Below are positions 61,000 through 64,000 of a stretch of 64,000 nt of DNA, in pieces. A model generated the notes under the pieces. That model saw only the letters and a list, made by a program, of their open reading frames with translations, searched no databases and was not told where the DNA came from. Made by a program: the position numbers and the translations under genes. Source of the DNA: JAFGXT01 sp963677165 (GTDB lineage Bacteria; Verrucomicrobiota; Lentisphaeria; Victivallales; SZUA-371); assembly GCA_963677165.2 (NCBI GenBank), contig CAXXSX010000001.1, positions 744,001-808,000 on the forward strand, read 5' to 3'. The stretch's first letter is position 1, and each line of letters begins with the position of its first letter.

Positions 61000-63367
61000 T
61001 TGGGTAATTGTAATTGTTCCAGTCGTATTTGTACTGGGAATGGCTATTTATGCCAAGAAGTATGTAAGAGGAGTTGCCGACTTTCTTGCAGCTGGTCGTG
61101 TGGCTGGTAGATATGTGATTTGTGTAGGTGATTTGCAGGCCGGATTGTCTGTTATTACTTTGATTGCATTGTGCGAAAGTGAATACCAGTGCGGTATGGC
61201 AATGGGTCTATGGAACAAACTAGTTGTTCCTGTGAGTATATTTATGGCCCTTACCGGATACTGTTTGTATCGTTATCGACAAACCAAATGTCTTTCGATT
61301 GGTCAGTTCCTTGAATTGCGCTATAATCGACCGTTTCGTATTGTTGCTGCATTCATTCGTACTGTCGCGGAAATGATTACAAATGCAATCGGTCCTGCCG
61401 TTGCTGCACGTTTCTTCATCTATTTCATTGGTTTACCTCATACTGTAAATATATTCGGATGTAATGTTTCCACTTTTGGTATTGTAATGGTTGTCGTTCT
61501 TTCCATGGCAATGCTGGTGATCTGGCCTGGCGGACGTATTTCTCTGCTGGTGACTGATGCGATCCAGGGGCTGATGGGATATCCTATCTTTGTTATATTC
61601 ACTTGTTTTGTACTTAGTGAAGTTTCCTGGGCTAATGATGTGGCTCCGGTTATGATGGACCGTGCTCCAGGGGAAAGTTTTATCAACCCGATGGATATTA
61701 GTTCCCTGCGTGATTTTAACTTGTTCGCTTTGATTGTAACCATTATTGGAACAATTCTTAATCGTGCGGCATGGATCGGAAATGATACTACCAATTCCGG
61801 TCGAAATGCGCACGAGCAGAAGATGGCTGGTATTCTCGGCGCATGGCGTAGCGGATTCGCATACGTTATGTTGACGCTGCTGGCTCTTTTTATGGTGACT
61901 GTGATGCTTTCCAGCCGCTTTGCTGGTGAAGCTCGTGAAATTCGTGTTGACTTGGTCAGCCACGTTTCTAAAGAAGTGATTCCGGATAAAAAAGTGAGAG
62001 AGGAAATTCTTAGTTCTGTTAAAAAGATTCCAGAGGCGAAACACACGATTGGTGTGGATAAACCTTACTCACGCAAGCACAATCCTGATCTTGATTTTCT
62101 GGAAGAAACTCATAAACATCTAAAGAATACTCCTGATGGTAACACTACCTACCAGAAGTTCAAAACTCTCTATTACCAAATGATGGCACCGACGCTTTTG
62201 CGTAAGAAACTGCCTGTCGGGGTTATGGGATTGTTTATCCTCCTGATGGTCATGCTGATGCTTTCAACCGACGATTCTCGTATCTTTAACGCGTCATCCA
62301 CCTTGATTCAGGATGTGGTGATGCCTTTCAGAAAGAAACCATTTCATCCGAAACAGCACCTGTTCTGGCTGCGTATTATGTCAGTTCTGGTTTGCCTGTT
62401 CTTCTTGCTGGTTTCATTGTTCTTTGCTCAAATGGACTTTATTTTAATGTTCATTTCCATCATGTGTGCCTTGTGGCTTGGGGCTGCCGGACCAATTATG
62501 GTTGGAGGTCTTTATACCCGGTTTGGAACGACTACCGGCGCGTTTTGTGCGTTGATTTTCGGTTCAGGAACTTCACTGTTTGGACTGATTATGCAGAGAA
62601 CCTGGAGCAGTAGTGTTTATCCATGGTTGGTTTCAAGCGGCAATATTAAGATTGTCAGTTCTGTTTTTGCAGCGGTTACCAAGGCATTTCACCCATATAT
62701 CGTCTGGGAAATGAGTGCGGTTAAATTTCCGATCAACTCATATGAAATTTATTTCATGGCGATGATGCTGGGGATTGCAGGTTATGTGATCGGGTCCCTG
62801 GTCACTTATCGCAAGCCGTTCAATCTTGACCGTATGCTGCATCGCGGTGAATACAGTGATGGCGAAAGTATGGAGCAGAGTGCCTGGACGTGGGCAAATG
62901 CTTACAAAAAGCTTATTGGTATTGATGACGAGTATACTACTGGTGATAAAGTTATTGCCTGGAGTGTGTTCGGATATTCTGTGATTTTCCAGTTTGTGAT
63001 TTCGTTCCTGCTGGTGATTATCTGGAATGCTTTCTCACCATGGCCCGCAGAATGGTGGAGTTGGTACTTCTTCATAACGGTTATTGTTGTAGGTATCGTT
63101 GTAGGAAGTGTATCCACTGTATGGTTCATGGTTGGTGGAGTTATCGATATCCGCCGTCTCTTTAGAGACCTGAAGCTTCGCGTGGTTAATCCGCTTGACG
63201 ATGGCTGGGTTGAAGGGCATGTTTCCCTGGTTGATGTAGAAAAGTATGGTTCTGACGAATCTGATCAGGAAGAGATTGCCGAGGCAATCCATGCGGCAGA
63301 AACTGAACTGGAAGATGCTGAAAGAGAAGAGAAAGAAAAGAAAGAAAAAAGCGAAAAGTCTGAATAA
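60986..63367 (+). CDS. Sodium:solute symporter family transporter
   Basis: A 793-residue inner-membrane protein of the SSS family (SglT/PutP-like), with about 13-15 hydrophobic helices. The opening WIDWVIVIVPVVFVLGMAIYAKKYV, then VADFLAAGR, is typical. A hydrophilic insert of about 110 residues (about 300-410) separates helices in the second half and is not usual in this family. The C-terminus is a charged coiled-coil-like tail (EEIAEAIHAAETELEDAEREE, then a KEKK run). Solute unknown; sugars, acetate, proline and others are handled by relatives. It is preceded by a promoter, a structured leader and a mini-ORF, and followed by a terminator. Confidence 0.9.
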   Translation: MHWIDWVIVIVPVVFVLGMAIYAKKYVRGVADFLAAGRVAGRYVICVGDLQAGLSVITLIALCESEYQCGMAMGLWNKLVVPVSIFMALTGYCLYRYRQTKCLSIGQFLELRYNRPFRIVAAFIRTVAEMITNAIGPAVAARFFIYFIGLPHTVNIFGCNVSTFGIVMVVVLSMAMLVIWPGGRISLLVTDAIQGLMGYPIFVIFTCFVLSEVSWANDVAPVMMDRAPGESFINPMDISSLRDFNLFALIVTIIGTILNRAAWIGNDTTNSGRNAHEQKMAGILGAWRSGFAYVMLTLLALFMVTVMLSSRFAGEAREIRVDLVSHVSKEVIPDKKVREEILSSVKKIPEAKHTIGVDKPYSRKHNPDLDFLEETHKHLKNTPDGNTTYQKFKTLYYQMMAPTLLRKKLPVGVMGLFILLMVMLMLSTDDSRIFNASSTLIQDVVMPFRKKPFHPKQHLFWLRIMSVLVCLFFLLVSLFFAQMDFILMFISIMCALWLGAAGPIMVGGLYTRFGTTTGAFCALIFGSGTSLFGLIMQRTWSSSVYPWLVSSGNIKIVSSVFAAVTKAFHPYIVWEMSAVKFPINSYEIYFMAMMLGIAGYVIGSLVTYRKPFNLDRMLHRGEYSDGESMEQSAWTWANAYKKLIGIDDEYTTGDKVIAWSVFGYSVIFQFVISFLLVIIWNAFSPWPAEWWSWYFFITVIVVGIVVGSVSTVWFMVGGVIDIRRLFRDLKLRVVNPLDDGWVEGHVSLVDVEKYGSDESDQEEIAEAIHAAETELEDAEREEKEKKEKSEKSE

Positions 63368-63390
63368 GACTAAATAGTTTCAAATACTTA

Positions 63391-63430
63391 AAACGAACGT
63401 ATGACGATTTTGCCATACGTTCGTTTTTTT
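63391..63430 (+). terminator. Intrinsic terminator after the symporter gene
   Basis: AAACGAACGTATG (63391-63403) pairs with CATACGTTCGTTT (63414-63426), and the T run continues to 63430. A strong stem of 13 bp. Confidence 0.88.
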
Positions 63431-63440
63431 ATTCTCCACC

Positions 63441-63468
63441 ACGAAGATCACGAAGGATTACGAAGATA
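63441..63468. repeat. Short ACGAAG triplicate in the intergenic region
   Basis: ACGAAG recurs at 63441, 63450 and 63460. Just downstream, TTCGTGG (63488-63494) and TATCTTC (63495-63501) are inverted copies of CCACGAA (63439-63445) and GAAGATA (63462-63468). CACGAAG-type repeats of this kind are seen in intergenic DNA of many bacteria; no function is known to me. Confidence 0.45.
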
Positions 63469-63516
63469 TTTTTTGACTATAGAATTATTCGTGGTATCTT
63501 CTCGCTCAATTCTTAA

Positions 63517-63969
63517 TTATTTAAACCATGGGATGTAGCGTCTTGCCAGTTCCACCATTTCCTGATCCTGTCTTGGTCCGCTGAGAACATGTTCTCCGAA
63601 CGCGCCTCCCCCGATGGCACACAGCCCAAGTGCCGCGCCGCCCATGGCGATGATTCCCACTGCCGCACCGCCGATCGCGAGTCCCCCGACAGCGAAGCCA
63701 CCGATGGCGATGGAGCCAAATGAACATCCGCCGATGGCCAGCAGGCAGCCGTTGGATATACCGCCGATTGAGATAATTCCCGAGGCGATGTCGCCGATGG
63801 CAACAATGCCTCTGGCGTGCCCTCGATTGGTCCCTTCCGCAAAATCAGGTCCCAGGGCAATATCATACAACGGCAGTCCCAGAATCTTGATCTTTGAGCG
63901 TTTACGGATTCCCTGCATGGTACTCATCAGTTTGTGCAGATTGTCGGAATGAGCTTGAGAATTCTCCAT
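63517..63969 (-). CDS. Glycine decad-repeat protein of unknown function
   Basis: A 150-residue protein. The N-terminus (MENSQAHSDNLHKLMSTMQG) is polar; KILGLPLYDIALGPDF precedes a run of seven repeats of about 10 residues with the pattern GxxAIGGxAx (about 58-127), for example GSIAIGGFAV and GGLAIGGAAV. A polar helix follows (RQDQEMVELARRYIPWFK). Such regular hydrophobic/glycine repeats may form a beta-solenoid or a membrane-packed stack. ATG at 63969 is chosen for GGAGGG just upstream; an ATG six codons earlier would place that site inside the gene. I recognise no named family. Confidence 0.75.
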   Translation of the reverse strand: MENSQAHSDNLHKLMSTMQGIRKRSKIKILGLPLYDIALGPDFAEGTNRGHARGIVAIGDIASGIISIGGISNGCLLAIGGCSFGSIAIGGFAVGGLAIGGAAVGIIAMGGAALGLCAIGGGAFGEHVLSGPRQDQEMVELARRYIPWFK

Positions 63970-64000
63970 GTTTCCCTCCTGTTGCATGTCTGTATTTGAC

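Overview
The window is a contiguous stretch of a Gram-negative bacterial chromosome, most likely from Lentisphaerota (PVC superphylum). The strongest taxonomic signal is a 50-residue basic protein at 21521-21673 that looks like the PVC signature small protein. Supporting signs are prepilin-like proteins ending in a GDGH/CDGH-type motif, a DUF4838 protein, FAD_oxidored enzymes, a GH29 fucosidase and a GntR/LacI hybrid regulator, a combination typical of polysaccharide-degrading Lentisphaerota. MlaA and many lipoproteins imply an outer membrane. I see no rRNA, tRNA, insertion sequence, integrase, phage gene or CRISPR array.

Layout: 96-4750 holds an MlaA/hydrolase fusion lipoprotein, a Nudix hydrolase and a fused pabBC gene. 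4737-7697 (minus) is a hybrid sensor kinase. 7945-11861 is a Ser/Thr kinase gene overlapping an FHA-ABC transporter gene, the same pairing as mycobacterial PknF/Rv1747. 11909-16767 is a lactate operon (larA, etfB, etfA, FAD lactate dehydrogenase) with a promoter, an LldR/PdhR-like palindrome and a terminator. 16772-21673 (minus) has a diguanylate cyclase, aconitase, a secreted unknown and the PVC small protein. 22029-25571 is a sugar ABC importer without its ATPase. 25740-30964 encodes Bat aerotolerance proteins fused in pairs (BatA/B-BatC and BatD-BatE). 31177-31404 is a Gly/His-rich lipoprotein.

31585-50407 is a carbohydrate utilisation island. It has an intracellular fucosidase with an IclR regulator, a seven-gene plus-strand operon (SDR, FGGY kinase, class II aldolase, 2-hydroxyacid dehydrogenase, SDR, two FAD oxidoreductases), and a convergent minus-strand operon (GntR/LacI regulator, pseudopilin, DUF4838 protein, GH94 phosphorylase, SGNH hydrolase). 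The plus operon reads as oxidise, phosphorylate, cleave, then oxidise, for an unidentified sugar.

50615-55029 is a tandem triplet of paralogous membrane-anchored proteins, the last one frameshifted, downstream of aroC, aroK and ychF (55095-57792). 58000-60275 has a lipoprotein carrying an internal pseudopilin-like module and an NTF2-like protein. The 60276-60985 gap holds a possible 55-residue membrane protein, a promoter, hairpins and a mini-ORF overlapping the start of a large sodium:solute symporter (60986-63367). The window closes with a glycine decad-repeat protein.

The most interesting points are the lactate operator, the kinase/FHA-ABC pair, the lipoprotein with an embedded pilin module, the paralog triplet, the uncharacterised sugar pathway with a carbohydrate-binding-like module on an intracellular flavoenzyme, and the symporter leader.
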